Source: BM707 sp041592975 (GTDB lineage Bacteria > Desulfobacterota > Desulfuromonadia > Desulfuromonadales > UBA2294). From it: 6,733 nt of DNA. The first letter of the stretch is position 1. Each line of letters starts with the position of its first letter. The position numbers were made by a program, and so were the translations under genes. The notes below the pieces were generated by a model. That model was not told the origin of the DNA. It did no database searches and worked only from the letters and a program-made list of their open reading frames with translations. Location of the stretch: positions 1-6,733 of the forward strand of contig JBFHOZ010000126.1 of NCBI GenBank assembly GCA_041592975.1. The letters run 5' to 3'. This document shows, piece by piece, positions 5,926 through 6,733 of the stretch.

Positions 5926-6733
5926 ATGAGTGCAAAAACCTACAAACCCGCCACTCTCGTCGTCCACCAGGGGACGGACCGCGACCCGTTCACCGGCGCG
6001 GCGACGGTGCCGATCTACCAGGCCTCGACCTACCACCACTCCGAAGGCCAACCGGGAACCTACGACTACGCCCGCAGCGGCAATCCGAGCCGCGAACAGG
6101 TCGAGGAGGCGGTCGCCCTGCTGGAAAACGGCACCCACGGCTTCGCCTATGCCTCCGGCATGGCGGCGATCGGCAGCGCCCTGGCCCTGCTCAAGAGCGG
6201 CGATCACCTCATCGCCCCCGAAGACCTCTACGGCGGGAGCTACCGCTACCTGACCCAGCTGATTCCCGACCTCGGCATTGACGTCACCTTCGTCGATTTC
6301 TGCGATCCGAACCAGGTCGCCGAGGCGGTCAACGAACTGACCCAGGGGATCTTCATCGAGACCCCTTCCAACCCGCAGTTCCGGATCACCGACATCCGGG
6401 CGATCGTCGAAATCGCCAAGACCAGGGGGATCCTGACCTTCCTCGACAACACCTTCATGACCCCCCTGCTGCAGAAGCCGCTCGATCTCGGCGTCGACGT
6501 CTCGATCCACAGCGCCACCAAGTTTCTCGGCGGCCACAGCGACATTCTCGCCGGTGTCAACGTCACCCGCGACCCGGTTCTGGCCAAGAAGATGCGTCGT
6601 TTCCAGAACGGCTTCGGCGCCGTCCTCGGCCCGTTCGATTCGTTCCTGCTCTCACGTGGCCTGAAAACCCTCAAGGTCCGCCTCGAGGCAGCCCAGCAAT
6701 CGGCCGGTGAGTTGGCCCGCCGACTGGCCGACC
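5926..6733 (+). CDS. metC: MetC-like cystathionine beta-lyase (PLP), 3' end cut by the window
   Basis: The open frame runs from ATG 5926 to the window edge (269 full codons, no stop), so about the last 110 residues are missing. Beta-lyase would cleave cystathionine to homocysteine, pyruvate and ammonia. It is clearly paralogous to the preceding gene, with TYDYARSGNPSRE (Tyr48, Arg50), ASGMAA, DLYGGSYR (Tyr102), LDNTFMTP (Asp174) and HSATKFLGGHSD (PLP lysine Lys199). The stretch LTFLDNTFMTP...PLDLGVD...HSATKFLGGHSD and QNGFGAVLG with RGLKTLKVRLE match my recollection of Bacillus subtilis MetC better than MetI, hence the name. The residues that best separate beta-lyase from gamma-synthase lie beyond the edge, so cystathionine gamma-lyase or a second gamma-synthase is possible. 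AAGGA (5915-5919), six bases before the ATG, fixes the start. With no terminator or riboswitch of its own in view, it is probably read with metI under the same SAM control. Confidence 0.85.
   Translation, partial: MSAKTYKPATLVVHQGTDRDPFTGAATVPIYQASTYHHSEGQPGTYDYARSGNPSREQVEEAVALLENGTHGFAYASGMAAIGSALALLKSGDHLIAPEDLYGGSYRYLTQLIPDLGIDVTFVDFCDPNQVAEAVNELTQGIFIETPSNPQFRITDIRAIVEIAKTRGILTFLDNTFMTPLLQKPLDLGVDVSIHSATKFLGGHSDILAGVNVTRDPVLAKKMRRFQNGFGAVLGPFDSFLLSRGLKTLKVRLEAAQQSAGELARRLAD

Overview
This is a GC-rich window carrying five plus-strand genes for assimilatory sulfur metabolism. AT-rich intergenic gaps between them hold most of the regulatory signals. Codon use and style fit a GC-rich proteobacterium. 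The mix of a CysN-type ATP sulfurylase, an S-box (SAM-I) riboswitch and hairpin repeats between genes makes me favour the Desulfuromonadales/Geobacter side of the former Deltaproteobacteria. That placement is inference, because nothing here (rRNA, housekeeping marker) settles it.

Layout, left to right. (1) 1-1695: large subunit of ATP sulfurylase (CysN). Its C-terminal tail resembles APS kinase but has lost the P-loop and the lid. (2) 1745-3067: a compact siroheme/4Fe-4S sulfite (or nitrite) reductase, probably co-transcribed with cysN. (3) 3068-3243: a gap with a good sigma70-type promoter. (4) 3244-4200: cysteine synthase CysK. (5) 4201-4636: a 436-base non-coding region. It holds a second promoter whose -35, spacer length and -10 match those of cysK, then a 121-base imperfect hairpin element, then a complete SAM-I riboswitch with antiterminator and intrinsic terminator. 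(6) 4637-5782: a MetI-like trans-sulfuration enzyme. (7) 5783-5925: a gap dominated by a 23-base-arm inverted repeat. (8) 5926 to the window end: a MetC-like cystathionine beta-lyase, cut off by the window edge.

Together the genes form a route from sulfate towards methionine. CysN (with CysD, presumably upstream and out of view) activates sulfate to APS. An APS or PAPS reductase not seen here would give sulfite, and the siroheme enzyme reduces sulfite to sulfide. CysK fixes sulfide into cysteine. MetI joins cysteine to an O-acylhomoserine, and MetC cleaves the cystathionine to homocysteine. The riboswitch sits after cysK and before metI, so SAM should shut off the methionine branch without stopping cysteine synthesis.

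The points most worth a second look are the degenerate APS-kinase tail on CysN, the structured 121-base element between promoter and riboswitch (its apical arm has two tandem G-A mismatch modules), the shortened sulfite reductase, and the metI-metC inverted repeat.
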